Part shown: positions 43,125 through 51,714 of the stretch, piece after piece
How the letters are laid out: the number at the start of each line of letters is the position of its first letter
How positions within the stretch are numbered: position 1 is the stretch's first letter
Assembly (NCBI RefSeq): GCF_014217215.1
Contig: NZ_CP056080.1
Coordinates: 1,922,001 to 1,986,000, forward strand
DNA from: Rothia nasimurium
GTDB taxonomy: Bacteria; Actinomycetota; Actinomycetes; Actinomycetales; Micrococcaceae
Reading direction: 5' to 3'
Length of the DNA: 64,000 nucleotides
The notes under the pieces: model-generated
What the model saw: only the letters and a program-made list of their open reading frames with translations
Told to the model about the DNA's origin: nothing
Databases searched by the model: none
Position numbers and translations under genes: made by a program

Positions 43125-44366
43125 TTACCAGTTACCCTTCCAGTTTGAGTCGTGGTAGTTGGCGAAGGGGATGTTCCAGTCGCCATAACCGTCGTCGGGG
43201 TCAGCCTGGGGGTAGCCGGTGTTTACGGTCTCCACAACGTCGCCTACACCGAAGGTGTTGTAGAAGAACTTAGCGTCTTCAGGGAGCATACCGATACAGC
43301 CGTGGGAGACGTTTACCCGGCCTACCGATGACCAGGATGAGGGCGAGGCCTGATGCACGAATACACCGCCGGAAGTCAGGCGGGAAGTCCAAGAAGCCCA
43401 GAAAGGCTCGTAGTAGTAGGGGTCACCAGGAGCCAGGTTAAGGGAGCCAGAGTTAAAGTAGTAGCTCTCAGCCTTTTCCATGATGACTAGCTGGCCCACT
43501 ACTGAAGGCCAGTCAGCATTTCCCAGGGTGATGTATGCTTCGCGCACCATGACATCATCTACGTACATTTTGATGGTCTTGGTGTTGTTATCTGCAAAAG
43601 CGTAGCGCTTATTCCAGGTTTTGAAGGTACGAGTGGTGGTGTGGTTACCGATCATGCCGTTGCCGACATCGAGACCAAAAATATCAATGGTGACAGTTAC
43701 GGTAGAGTTAGTGGCCCATTTATCTTCAGGGCGATAACGCACCATGTAATCGCTGTACCAACGGAACTTACCGGCTTGATCGCCTCCACCCTTCACGGTG
43801 ATGCGCTTTTCTACTTCAGCCTTGTTGAGCACGGGCTCAGAGAAATTGAACTGAATGATTTTACCGATACCGTAGCTGGCTCCATCTTCAAAGTTCATGA
43901 GGGCGTCTACTTCGTAGGCAGCGGAGACAGTAGAGAAGGTGCTCTCGCCAGTTCCTGCGGTACCTGCAGCGTCTTCTGCTTCCCACTCTACGGTGTAATC
44001 GCTGTGGAAGAGCATACGGTCGGTGGAGGTCCAGCTCTTACCGTCTGCAGCTAGCTCACCGGCGAGTTCCTCACCCTCCGCGGTGGTGACAGTAACCTTG
44101 GTGAGTGTTGAATCAGCAGTGGTAACGGTGACGGTCTCGATGGGGTTGATTTCTACCTCGTCGAGGGCGGGGTAAACCTCTACAGTACCGGCAAACTTTA
44201 CGGTAGGAGTGGGGCTTGAGCTTGCAGTCGCAGTGGCACTTGCGCTGCTGGTACTGCTCTCGGGTGTGGAGCAGGCAGCAAGAGTCATTGTGCCCAGAGC
44301 TCCTACGGTCACGAAGGACCGACGGGTAAAAGTGTCTCGGTTGGCTGCGTTGATGGGGTTGACCAC
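43125..44366 (-). CDS. L,D-transpeptidase lipoprotein (Ig-like domains plus YkuD)
   Basis: 413 residues from GTG 44366. The N terminus has TRRSFVTVGALGTMTLAACS: twin arginine and a lipobox LAAC, so it is exported and lipid-anchored. A Ser/Thr-rich linker, two Ig-like domains (about 60-250) and the YkuD catalytic domain follow. The catalytic region is GVFVHQASPSSW then VNVSHGCIGML, with His and Cys as in mycobacterial LdtMt2. The residue after the Ile is Gly, where Asn or Arg is usual. These enzymes make 3-3 crosslinks in peptidoglycan or attach lipoproteins. Terminator follows. Confidence 0.9.
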   Translation of the reverse strand: MVNPINAANRDTFTRRSFVTVGALGTMTLAACSTPESSTSSASATATASSSPTPTVKFAGTVEVYPALDEVEINPIETVTVTTADSTLTKVTVTTAEGEELAGELAADGKSWTSTDRMLFHSDYTVEWEAEDAAGTAGTGESTFSTVSAAYEVDALMNFEDGASYGIGKIIQFNFSEPVLNKAEVEKRITVKGGGDQAGKFRWYSDYMVRYRPEDKWATNSTVTVTIDIFGLDVGNGMIGNHTTTRTFKTWNKRYAFADNNTKTIKMYVDDVMVREAYITLGNADWPSVVGQLVIMEKAESYYFNSGSLNLAPGDPYYYEPFWASWTSRLTSGGVFVHQASPSSWSSVGRVNVSHGCIGMLPEDAKFFYNTFGVGDVVETVNTGYPQADPDDGYGDWNIPFANYHDSNWKGNW

Positions 44367-44467
44367 GAACTTATCTTCCTTATGTCACGTACTGTGGGCG
44401 CAAGTGTGTTGTGTGCTCGTCAAAGTTTATCAGATAAGGGCTCTTTTTGATATAGGGCCTACAAGAA

Positions 44468-44494
44468 AACCCGTTGGTCATAGACCAACGGGTT
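44468..44494 (-). terminator. rho-independent terminator of the DUF3499 gene
   Basis: 12-bp stem AACCCGTTGGTC (44468-44479) and GACCAACGGGTT (44483-44494), loop ATA, with TTTTCTT following on the minus strand. Confidence 0.87.
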
Positions 44495-44509
44495 ATACCG
44501 GATCTCGCT

Positions 44510-44773
44510 CTAAACAGAACGTAGGGGTGGGTAGGACGCTTCTGCCTGCTCTTCTGCCGCGGGGCTGGTGGTGGGCGCGTCTAGGCGCACAACATCCCAG
44601 CCCTGGGGGGCGGTGAGACGGTCAGCGTGGAATTCGCACAGGTCGTAGGCGTGGGGCTCCCGGTGCACCGAGAGGGGACCAATCACAGCGGTTGACTGGG
44701 CGTAGGCATAGGTGAGCGTGAAAATAGCCTCACGCTGGCAGGTTTGGCGTGAGCACTGGCGGGTGATTGCCAT
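44510..44773 (-). CDS. DUF3499 small zinc-ribbon-like protein
   Basis: 87 residues. The conserved pattern RQCSRQTCQREAIFTLTY, then HAYDLCEFHADRLTAPQGWD, with cysteines and histidines spaced as a metal site, identifies DUF3499, an actinobacterial family of unknown function. It lies 18 nt behind whiB, as in mycobacteria (whiB2 region), so a role linked to the WhiB regulon is plausible (inference). A terminator follows. Confidence 0.85.
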   Translation of the reverse strand: MAITRQCSRQTCQREAIFTLTYAYAQSTAVIGPLSVHREPHAYDLCEFHADRLTAPQGWDVVRLDAPTTSPAAEEQAEASYPPLRSV

Positions 44774-44791
44774 GAATCAAGCCCTTCTTTC

Positions 44792-45265
44792 TTAGATAGC
44801 TTGCTTGCGGAGGCGGCGGCGTTCACGCTCTGATAAGCCGCCCCAGATACCGAAGCGCTCGTCGTTTTCCATGGCGTATTCTAGGCAGGCTTCGCGAACG
44901 GGGCATTCGCTGCATACTCGCTTAGCGTCGCGGGTTGATCCGCCCTTTTCAGGGAAGAAGGCCTCGGGGTCGGTCTGGGCGCAGAGGGCATCTGCCTGCC
45001 AGGAGAGTTCGCCGTCGTCACCGTCTGTGCTGTAGATACCGGCGGCCTGCTGCCAGAGGGAGAGGGTCTCAGAGTCGGTGGAGAACATGTCGGTAGCTGA
45101 GCTACTGGCAAGTGAGCTTGCTCGGCCGCGGCCTTTGGGGGCGGCGGCATTGAGCAAGGCGGTAGCCTGGTCTTCTAAATACTGGGCAGAGTGCATAGTG
45201 TGGTACTGGGCCACATCAGGCGTGCGCCCTGCAGCGCCCTGAGGCAGGCGGCTGTGGAGGCCCAT
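44792..45265 (-). CDS. WhiB-family iron-sulfur transcription regulator (WhiB2/WhmD type)
   Basis: 157 residues from ATG 45265, which has AAAGGG 6 nt upstream; ATG 45280 is an alternative. The four cluster cysteines are seen as CAQTDPEAFFPEK, then CSECPVREAC, followed by the WhiB turn GIWGGLSERERRRLRK. The N-terminal 85 residues are a low-complexity extension. WhiB2-class proteins control septation and cell division genes. The neighbours (DUF3499, TIGR03089) match the mycobacterial whiB2 locus. A palindrome overlaps the promoter. Confidence 0.9.
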   Translation of the reverse strand: MGLHSRLPQGAAGRTPDVAQYHTMHSAQYLEDQATALLNAAAPKGRGRASSLASSSATDMFSTDSETLSLWQQAAGIYSTDGDDGELSWQADALCAQTDPEAFFPEKGGSTRDAKRVCSECPVREACLEYAMENDERFGIWGGLSERERRRLRKQAI

Positions 45266-45320
45266 AGTCTTCCCTTTCATATCCCAAACTGAGGACAGAA
45301 TAAAAAATTCCCTGCACCTA

Positions 45321-45350
45321 ATTACACGCGTGTAACCGCCTATTCGTCAA
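45321..45350 (-). promoter_or_regulatory. whiB promoter overlapped by a perfect palindrome
   Basis: On the minus strand TTGACG (45345-45350) and TGTAAT (45321-45326) are spaced by 18 nt and form a good -35/-10 pair. TTACACGCGTGTAA (45322-45335) is a perfect 14-bp palindrome covering the -10 and half of the spacer, a likely binding site for a dimeric regulator. Confidence 0.6.
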
Positions 45351-45465
45351 GCTGGGATTAAAAAAATCTTCTTCACACGAGATTCTCTCACAATAATTTG
45401 CGTTTCTCTGTGGTATATGCATTTACCGCGGTGGGCACTCTCTGGCCGCGGGGCGGGCGGTGCCC

Positions 45466-45471
45466 TAGAGT
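45466..45471 (+). promoter_or_regulatory. -10 hexamer of leaderless TIGR03089 gene
   Basis: TAGAGT followed by exactly 7 nt and ATG 45479. Confidence 0.6.
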
Positions 45472-45478
45472 AGGGAGC

Positions 45479-46231
45479 ATGACAGCATCTTTTTCCCAGG
45501 CAGCTTCTTCGTTCCCTCAGTTCATGAATCTCTTGGCTCAGCGGCAGTCTCCTGCCCTTCTCTGGTATTCAGCACCGGGTGAGCGGATTGAGCTTTCGGG
45601 TCGGGTTTTTGACAACTGGGTCGCAAAGACCGCTAATTTTTTGGTCGATGAGTGTGAGGTAGAGCCCGGCTCTCTGCTGGCGCTCCCCCAGCGCCTGCAC
45701 TGGCGGTCGCTAGTTTTGGCAGCAGCTGGTCTGCGGGTCGGGGCGACCTTGACGTGGGAGCTGCGGGCGGGGGCGGACGTCCGCGCCGCCTTTGATATGT
45801 CAGAGTTAGAGGACGCCGAGGAAGAATACCTGTTGGCTGTCGCCGCCGAGCCGCTGGCACCTCGTTTTATGGGACAGTTGCCGTCTGAGGTGCTTGATTA
45901 TGCCGCTGAGGTGAGGTCCCACCCCGACGTCTATGTGGGATGGGCAGCCCCAGCAGCAGAGGGGCATGCCTGGGAGGGCACCAGCTATGGCCGGCTGATG
46001 GAGCAGCTCACCGAGCAGGCTACGGCCCTGACTACCGAATATGAGCACGAAGTAGCCGCCCTCCAAGTTCCGGGGGAGCGTTTTGATGCCGCCTACCTAG
46101 AGCAGGCTCTGGCGGTTATGGCTTCAGGCCGGGCTGCTCTGGTTCTCGACCCAGCGGTCACCTGGGAGCAGGAGCGTCTTAGTCGAGTTTTGGGCGACGA
46201 ACGGGCCCGGTCTCTGCCTTCTCAACGATAG
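45479..46231 (+). CDS. TIGR03089 family protein (AMP-ligase N-terminal-like)
   Basis: 250 residues from ATG 45479; the frame extends to 45398, but the TAGAGT hexamer 7 nt before 45479 marks the start. The sequence resembles a truncated acyl-CoA synthetase N-terminal domain (LLWYSAPGERIELSGRVFDN, VEPGSLLALPQRLHWRSLVL) without the P-loop and C-terminal domain. This is the pattern of TIGR03089, an actinobacterial family next to whiB2 and LCP genes. Function unknown. The last 53 nt overlap the gtrA-like gene on the other strand. Confidence 0.8.
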   Translation: MTASFSQAASSFPQFMNLLAQRQSPALLWYSAPGERIELSGRVFDNWVAKTANFLVDECEVEPGSLLALPQRLHWRSLVLAAAGLRVGATLTWELRAGADVRAAFDMSELEDAEEEYLLAVAAEPLAPRFMGQLPSEVLDYAAEVRSHPDVYVGWAAPAAEGHAWEGTSYGRLMEQLTEQATALTTEYEHEVAALQVPGERFDAAYLEQALAVMASGRAALVLDPAVTWEQERLSRVLGDERARSLPSQR

Positions 46232-46754
46232 GCAGGGAGCCGGTCATAATTTTGGTGGCCTCTTCGATGAGCTCAGCGCGCTTTTCTTCGGAGGTCTTAT
46301 CGCCGTTATGGCTCCTGCTCTGAGAGAAGACCCAGAACTTGTACAGGAAGTAGCGCACGATAGTGCCCAAGATGGTACCGATGATGGTGCCCGAGATAAA
46401 GGACGCCCGCGGGCTAGTCAGACCCAGCACATAGACGCTAAAGAGCACGCAGGATGCCTCAACGCCGATACCGATGGCGTTGACGATGCCGAATTCGATA
46501 GCCTCACGTACCTTGTTGCCGGTACGTTTTTCGCGGAAGGTCCACAGACGGTTTGCTACCCAGGAGAAGATGGTGGCGACAACACCGGCCACGACCTTGG
46601 CCTTGGCGTGCCCATCAGAGAAGACGGAGTGCATGAGCGACCAGGTCACCACCGAGTTAATGATGAAAGCCAGGCCACCGACGCTCAGGAACTGGGCTAT
46701 CTCCCGGCCGTGACTGTGCCACAGGGTCTCTAGACGCTGTTTGAGTGCGCTCAT
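46179..46754 (-). CDS. GtrA-family membrane protein
   Basis: 191 residues from ATG 46754 with GAGGGAGAG upstream. Four TM helices: FLSVGGLAFIINSVVTWSLM, AKVVAGVVATIFSWVANRLW, IEFGIVNAIGIGVEASCVLF and FISGTIIGTILGTIVRYFLY, ending YKFWVF, the GtrA signature. A charged cytoplasmic tail of about 45 residues follows. GtrA proteins are thought to move polyprenyl-linked sugars across the membrane or to scaffold wall glycosyltransferases (Rv3789 type). Its neighbour on the other side is purK, an arrangement shared with mycobacteria. Confidence 0.87.
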   Translation of the reverse strand: MSALKQRLETLWHSHGREIAQFLSVGGLAFIINSVVTWSLMHSVFSDGHAKAKVVAGVVATIFSWVANRLWTFREKRTGNKVREAIEFGIVNAIGIGVEASCVLFSVYVLGLTSPRASFISGTIIGTILGTIVRYFLYKFWVFSQSRSHNGDKTSEEKRAELIEEATKIMTGSLPIVEKAETGPVRRPKLD

Positions 46755-46845
46755 AGTTTCTCTCCCTCGTCGTATGGTGCGGGCCCCTCCCGGCGGGAAC
46801 TGGTATAAGTTCGGCAGGGAACGTCTCAACGCACCGACTGAACTG

Positions 46846-46900
46846 GGGAGCAGGTCTTATTCTGTTCACATAGTACAGGCGCCATCCCCTACCTGCTCCC
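46846..46900. repeat. inverted repeat upstream of purK
   Basis: Arms GGGAGCAGGT (46846-46855) and ACCTGCTCCC (46891-46900), 35 nt apart, in the 273-bp gap between the divergent gtrA-like gene and purK. Nothing else was recognised in that gap apart from the purK promoter. Confidence 0.45.
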
Positions 46901-47014
46901 TTGCAGGGGTAGTGTTTTGCTCACAGATAGCGGGGCATTACCTGGGAGCTTGCCCAGCCTCCAGGGGTCTGTTCAGCATGTAGCGGGCGCTTTTACAAGC
47001 ACCCCGCACCCGGG

Positions 47015-47020
47015 TAGCCT
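47015..47020 (+). promoter_or_regulatory. -10 hexamer of leaderless purK
   Basis: TAGCCT followed by exactly 7 nt and GTG 47028. Confidence 0.6.
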
Positions 47021-47027
47021 AGTGACT

Positions 47028-48221
47028 GTGACTTACCCTATGACTGGACCAAAAATTGGTGTTGTAGGTGGCGGCCAGCTGGCGCGCATGATGGCGCCCG
47101 CCGCTACCGAGCTTGGTTTTGACCTTCGCATTCTGGCTGAGAGTGATGACGTCTGCGCCCGTAGGGCGATTCCGTTCGCGCCTGTGGGTGACTACCGTGA
47201 TTACGATACACTGGCAGCTTTTGCCCGCGAGGTTGACGTGCTTACTTTCGATCATGAGCATGTTCCCACTGATTTCCTGCAGCGCCTGATGGATGAGGGT
47301 GTCAATGTTCAGCCCCGCCCCGCCGCCCTGGTCCACGCCCAGGACAAGATTGAGATGCGCAAGGCCGTTGACCGCCTGGGCCTACCCAATCCCCGCTGGG
47401 CCGAAGTACGCACACTGGACGAGCTCCTCGCCTTTGGCAATGAGGGCGGCTGGCCTGTTGTTCTGAAGACCCCGCGCGGTGGCTATGACGGTAAGGGCGT
47501 GATGGTGCTCGATGATGAGCAGGACGCCCGCGAGAAGTCAGCGACCTGGTTTGAGCAGTTGCCGGCTCGCACCGACTTTTCAGCGCTCCTGGTAGAGGAA
47601 AAGGTTCCCTTTACCCGCGAGCTCTCTGCCCTGGTAGCCCGCCGTGATTCTGGGCAGGTTAAGGCCTGGCCCGTAGCTGAGTCCATTCAGGTGAACTCGG
47701 TCTGCGACGAAGTCATTGCCCCTGCCCCCGGCATCTCCCCTGAAGTAGCAGAAGCAGCCCAGGCAGCCGCCCTTAAGGTTGCAACCGAGTTGGGCGTCAC
47801 CGGTGTGATGGCCGCTGAGCTCTTTGAAGTTCCCGGCTCTGAAGCTGGCTTCCTCATTAACGAGTTCGCCATGCGCCCCCACAACTCCGGCCACTGGACC
47901 CAAGACGGCTCAGTCACCAGCCAGTTTGAGCAGCACCTGCGGGCCGTTGCCAACTACCCGCTGGGTAGCACCGACATCAAGGGCGAAGTCGCCCTGATGA
48001 AGAACTTCTTGGGCGGCACTAACGACGATATCTTCGGTGTCTACCCGCAGCTCATGGAAGACTACCCGGCTGCCAAGGTCCACTACTACGGCAAGGCGGT
48101 AAAGCCCGGCCGCAAGATCGGGCACATCAATATGACCGGCCCCGCCGACCAGCTAGCGGCCCTCCGCCAGCAGGCCACCGCGGCAGCCTCCCTGCTCACC
48201 GACGGCCCTTCTACCCCCTAA
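47028..48221 (+). CDS. purK: 5-(carboxyamino)imidazole ribonucleotide synthase
   Basis: 397 residues from GTG 47028; ATG 47040 is also in frame. The ATP-grasp features are IGVVGGGQLARMMAPAATEL (N-terminal), PVVLKTPRGGYDGKGVMVL (nucleotide loop) and NEFAMRPHNSGHWTQDG (metal-binding and catalytic). It carboxylates AIR with ATP and bicarbonate in purine synthesis. The longer open frame to 46917 is rejected because the TAGCCT hexamer lies between. purE follows 71 nt downstream in the same direction. Confidence 0.95.
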   Translation: MTYPMTGPKIGVVGGGQLARMMAPAATELGFDLRILAESDDVCARRAIPFAPVGDYRDYDTLAAFAREVDVLTFDHEHVPTDFLQRLMDEGVNVQPRPAALVHAQDKIEMRKAVDRLGLPNPRWAEVRTLDELLAFGNEGGWPVVLKTPRGGYDGKGVMVLDDEQDAREKSATWFEQLPARTDFSALLVEEKVPFTRELSALVARRDSGQVKAWPVAESIQVNSVCDEVIAPAPGISPEVAEAAQAAALKVATELGVTGVMAAELFEVPGSEAGFLINEFAMRPHNSGHWTQDGSVTSQFEQHLRAVANYPLGSTDIKGEVALMKNFLGGTNDDIFGVYPQLMEDYPAAKVHYYGKAVKPGRKIGHINMTGPADQLAALRQQATAAASLLTDGPSTP

Positions 48222-48292
48222 CCCCGCGGAATTAGCCCGGCCCTACGTAGGTGGGGCGGACGTCCGCACCACCCCTAGTTTCAAGGAGCAAC

Positions 48293-48937
48293 ATGACCTC
48301 CCCCTACGACTCCAATAAACCCATTGTCGGCATCGTGATGGGCTCAGACTCAGACTGGCCGGTCATGGAAGCAGCAGCTGAAGTCCTCGAAGAATTCGGT
48401 ATCCCCTACGAGGCAGACGTGGTCTCAGCCCACCGCATGCCCGAAGACATGATTGCCTACGGGCGTGAAGCAGCAGACCGCGGCATCCGCGTCATCATTG
48501 CAGGTGCCGGCGGCGCAGCCCACCTGCCTGGCATGCTGGCCTCTGTTACCCCCCTGCCCGTCATCGGGGTGCCGGTCAAGCTCAAGTCTCTCGACGGCAT
48601 GGATTCGCTCCTGTCGATTGTGCAGATGCCTGCCGGCGTGCCCGTTGCAACCGTCTCCATCAACGGCGCCCGCAACGCCGGCCTGCTAGCCCTGCGTATG
48701 CTCGGGTCAGGGAGCGACGGCTTTGCCCGCCAGGTACGGTCCGACCTCGTAGACTTCGCCGCTTCCCTACGTCAGACCGCTATGGACAAGGGTGCCGCTC
48801 TGCGCGCCAAGGTTGAAGAGCACAAAGCAGAACTCGATGGTGAAGGGGCCGCCCCCAGCGCACCCGCACAGTCGCTCACTGCTCCCGCCCACAATGACGA
48901 ACGGGACGGCCAGCAAAAGACCCCCTACGCACCCTAA
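48293..48937 (+). CDS. purE: 5-(carboxyamino)imidazole ribonucleotide mutase
   Basis: 214 residues from ATG 48293 with AAGGAG 5 nt upstream; an earlier ATG at 48251 lacks support. Class I PurE signatures are [20 protein letters not shown] and [11 protein letters not shown], then [14 protein letters not shown]. The catalytic His is in SAHR. The core is about 165 residues; the rest is an Ala/Glu/Pro-rich tail. It works with PurK in purine synthesis, and the pair is co-transcribed. A terminator follows. Confidence 0.95.
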   Translation: MTSPYDSNKPIVGIVMGSDSDWPVMEAAAEVLEEFGIPYEADVVSAHRMPEDMIAYGREAADRGIRVIIAGAGGAAHLPGMLASVTPLPVIGVPVKLKSLDGMDSLLSIVQMPAGVPVATVSINGARNAGLLALRMLGSGSDGFARQVRSDLVDFAASLRQTAMDKGAALRAKVEEHKAELDGEGAAPSAPAQSLTAPAHNDERDGQQKTPYAP

Positions 48938-49015
48938 CCCCCTGCCCAGAGGCTCCTGCCTGCCCCTCGGGAAGTTCAGGAAGACCGCTCCGGGAGCACC
49001 CAGCTTCTTTCAGTA

Positions 49016-49051
49016 GTGTGGTTGAGTAGATACCAAGATACTCAACCACAC
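49016..49051 (+). terminator. rho-independent terminator of purK-purE
   Basis: 13-bp stem GTGTGGTTGAGTA (49016-49028) and TACTCAACCACAC (49039-49051) followed by TCGGTTATTTTTC. Confidence 0.87.
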
Positions 49052-49092
49052 TCGGTTATTTTTCAGGCCCACCACGCCAGGGAGGCAAACAC

Positions 49093-50658
49093 ATGTCCGG
49101 TGAGCGCAAGCGCCCACGCTCCGCAGCCCCTATCACGGGTGTCAGGGGACGAGGTCAGCACCTGGTAGAACCTACCTACACCGATCCGCTGAAACACCCC
49201 GAAGCGGCATCGGCCTCTGTCCGTACCCGCCGGGCCTGGCTCCTGCTCCTGCTCACCCTCTTCCTCCCCGGCTCTGCCCAGCTACTCACCGGGCAGAAAA
49301 CCCTGGGCCGTCGGGCCCTGAAGGTTACCTTTACCATCTGGGGCCTTGTGCTAGCTCTACTGCTACTCTGGATGCTCCGCCGTACCCTAGTGCTTTCCCT
49401 GGTCACCAATACCTGGGTGCTACTGCTTGTGGCAGCGGCCCTGGTGGGCCTAGCTATTGGTTGGGTCTACCTCTTCCTAGCAACCCTGCGTGCCATTCGA
49501 CCCGGTCTGCTCGAAGGCCGCTCTAAACCCCTGGTCACTCTTGCCCTCGTCGCCTGCATCGCCCTCACCGGCGGCGGGCTAGGCTACGCCGCCTACATCA
49601 CCTGGGTAGGGCGCGGTGCACTCGGCAACATCTTCGCCGGTGGCGCCCCCATCAAAGAACAGGACGGCCGCTACAACATCCTGCTCATGGGCGGGGACGC
49701 CGGCGCAGACCGCGTGGGCCGCCGCCCCGACTCCATGACCGTGGTGTCCATCGACGCAGCCACCGGTCAGGCCATCACCATCTCAGTACCCCGCAACCTA
49801 CAAAACGCCATCTTTGAAGACGGCTCCCCCCTCTGGGACATCTACCCAGAAGGCTTCAACTGCGGCGACGAATGCATCCTCAACGCCCTCTACCCCACCG
49901 TCACCGCCGACTACGCTGACCTCTACCCCGGAGCCGACGACCCCGGCGCCGAAGCAACCATGGACGCCGTCTCAGGCGTCCTCGGCATCACCGTTGAGAA
50001 CTACATCCTCATCGACATGTCGGGCTTTGAACAGCTCATCGACGCCCTGGGCGGCATCACCATCGACGTAGGAGGCTACGTTCCCATCGGCGGCGGCACC
50101 AACGAAATCACCGGCCTACCCAACCCCATCGACGGCTACATCGAACCCGGTGTACAGCACCTCGACGGCTTCCACGCCCTCTGGTACGCCCGATCCCGCG
50201 AAGGGGCCTCAGACTACGACCGTCAAGCCCGCCAGCGCTGCGTTCAGGCAGCTATGCTCAAGCAGCTCGACCCCGCCAACGTACTCACCAAATTCGCAGA
50301 CATCACCGCCGCCGGCGAACAGGTTATCGAAACCAACATCCCCCAAAGCGGCCTCGCAGCCCTCGGGGACGTTGCCCTCAAATCCAAAAACTACGACCTG
50401 ATTCAGTTCGCAGCAGGCCCACCCTACTTCGACACCCTCTTCCCCACCTACCCCGACTTCGACCAGCTCCACACCGCCGTCCAGCAGGTCATCGCAGACT
50501 CAGCCTCAGGCATCCAGCCCACCGCCACCACCGCAGCTGCCGCAAACACCGGACCAGCAGCGTCCGCCCCCTCCAGCCTCGACGTCATCGAAACCGCCGC
50601 CTACCGCGCGCAGCTCACCTCAGAACTCAGCGAGAACGGCACCTGCTCCGTCCCCTAA
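49093..50658 (+). CDS. LytR-CpsA-Psr (LCP) family wall-polymer ligase
   Basis: 521 residues with RBS GGGAGG. Three or four TM segments lie in the first 170 residues (WLLLLLTLFLPGSAQLLTGQ and others), more than the single helix of most LCP proteins. The LCP catalytic domain has NILLMGGDAGADRVGRRPDS, where Asp and the two Arg bind the pyrophosphate, and YARSREGASDYDRQARQR. The end is Ala/Thr-rich. LCP enzymes transfer lipid-linked glycopolymer to peptidoglycan outside the membrane, so this is a candidate for anchoring the polymer made by the left-hand cluster. It lies with purK-purE, as in mycobacteria. Confidence 0.9.
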   Translation: MSGERKRPRSAAPITGVRGRGQHLVEPTYTDPLKHPEAASASVRTRRAWLLLLLTLFLPGSAQLLTGQKTLGRRALKVTFTIWGLVLALLLLWMLRRTLVLSLVTNTWVLLLVAAALVGLAIGWVYLFLATLRAIRPGLLEGRSKPLVTLALVACIALTGGGLGYAAYITWVGRGALGNIFAGGAPIKEQDGRYNILLMGGDAGADRVGRRPDSMTVVSIDAATGQAITISVPRNLQNAIFEDGSPLWDIYPEGFNCGDECILNALYPTVTADYADLYPGADDPGAEATMDAVSGVLGITVENYILIDMSGFEQLIDALGGITIDVGGYVPIGGGTNEITGLPNPIDGYIEPGVQHLDGFHALWYARSREGASDYDRQARQRCVQAAMLKQLDPANVLTKFADITAAGEQVIETNIPQSGLAALGDVALKSKNYDLIQFAAGPPYFDTLFPTYPDFDQLHTAVQQVIADSASGIQPTATTAAAANTGPAASAPSSLDVIETAAYRAQLTSELSENGTCSVP

Positions 50659-50681
50659 CCCCACGGCCAGCAGCAAAGCGG

Positions 50682-50687
50682 TAAGCT
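50682..50687 (+). promoter_or_regulatory. -10 hexamer of leaderless femAB-like gene
   Basis: TAAGCT followed by exactly 7 nt and ATG 50695. Confidence 0.55.
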
Positions 50688-50694
50688 GGTGCCC

Positions 50695-51714
50695 ATGAGT
50701 ACAATTCTGCAGTCAGATATTTGGGCCCAGCTCCAAGAAGCCAACGGCCATCAGGTCTTCCGCGGCAAAGGTGAAGGCTGGCAATACATGGCCACCCTCG
50801 AAGGCGGCTCCACCGGCCGCTACCTCTACGCCCCCTACGGGCCCGAAGCCGACAACGCCGCCGCTTTCGACGCAGCCATCGCAGATATGAAGCGCGTAGC
50901 AGCCGACAACAAGTGCTGGTTCATCCGCGTTGAACCCACCAACGATGCAATCTGGGGCGCCCAAAGCGGCGAAGCCTTCCTCGCAGCCCGCGGCTTCACC
51001 CTCTCCCCCCGCCAGGTGCAGCCCAGCCACACCCAGATTATCGACCTAACGCTGACCGAAGAAGAGCTACTCAAAAACATCGGCTCAAGCAACCGCAACC
51101 TGCACCGCAACATCCACAAAAAAGGCGTAACCTTCGAAAAATCCCAGGACCCCGCAGATATCAAGATTCTGCTCAAATACCTCGACGAAACCGCCGGCCG
51201 CGCAGGCTTCAACCGCCAGCAGGACGACTACCTCACCAGAGTTGCTCAGGTGCTTATGCCCGCGGACGCCGCTACCCTCTTCATCGCTAAGGTAGATGGC
51301 CAACCTATCGGTGCCTCCCTCACCTACGATTCAGACGACACCCGCGTCTACGCCCATGCGGCAACCTCATTCGAACACCGAAAACTACAGGTGGGAAACC
51401 CGCTGCTCTCCACCATTATTCTCGATGCCAAAGAAAAGGGCCTGAGCTACATGGACCTCTTCGGAATCGCCCCCAACGACGACCCCAACCACGAGTGGGC
51501 AGGCTTCACCAAGTTCAAGAAGTCCTTCGGCGGCACCTCAGTTGCCTACCCCGGCACCTGGGACCTGCCCGTCTCCGCCCTCGGCTACAAGGCCTACCAG
51601 GGCATCCGCGCAGGCCGCGAAGCCCTAGCTCAGGGCAAGAAGTTCGCCACCGGCACCCTGCTCCCCAAGGCCAAGGACGCTGTCGGTAAGGTTCGCACGC
51701 GTATCAGCAAATAA
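50695..51714 (+). CDS. FemAB/FemX-family aminoacyltransferase
   Basis: 339 residues from ATG 50695 (a GTG at 50689 is less likely, because TAAGCT lies 7 nt before 50695). It shows the two GNAT-like halves of the family: WFIRVEPTNDAIWGAQSGEA and GFTLSPRQVQPSHTQIIDLT, then GSSNRNLHRNIHKKGVTFEK, and GLSYMDLFGIAPNDDPNHEW, with the later GFTKFKKSFGG motif typical of FemX/MurM. These enzymes use aminoacyl-tRNA to build the interpeptide bridge of peptidoglycan on lipid II. Bridge peptides are expected in Micrococcaceae (A3alpha type). The stop abuts a nested inverted repeat. Confidence 0.88.
   Translation: MSTILQSDIWAQLQEANGHQVFRGKGEGWQYMATLEGGSTGRYLYAPYGPEADNAAAFDAAIADMKRVAADNKCWFIRVEPTNDAIWGAQSGEAFLAARGFTLSPRQVQPSHTQIIDLTLTEEELLKNIGSSNRNLHRNIHKKGVTFEKSQDPADIKILLKYLDETAGRAGFNRQQDDYLTRVAQVLMPADAATLFIAKVDGQPIGASLTYDSDDTRVYAHAATSFEHRKLQVGNPLLSTIILDAKEKGLSYMDLFGIAPNDDPNHEWAGFTKFKKSFGGTSVAYPGTWDLPVSALGYKAYQGIRAGREALAQGKKFATGTLLPKAKDAVGKVRTRISK

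Noticed and set aside
46917-47027. Earlier start of purK
   Set aside because: The TAGCCT hexamer 7 nt before GTG 47028 and the family N terminus support the later start.
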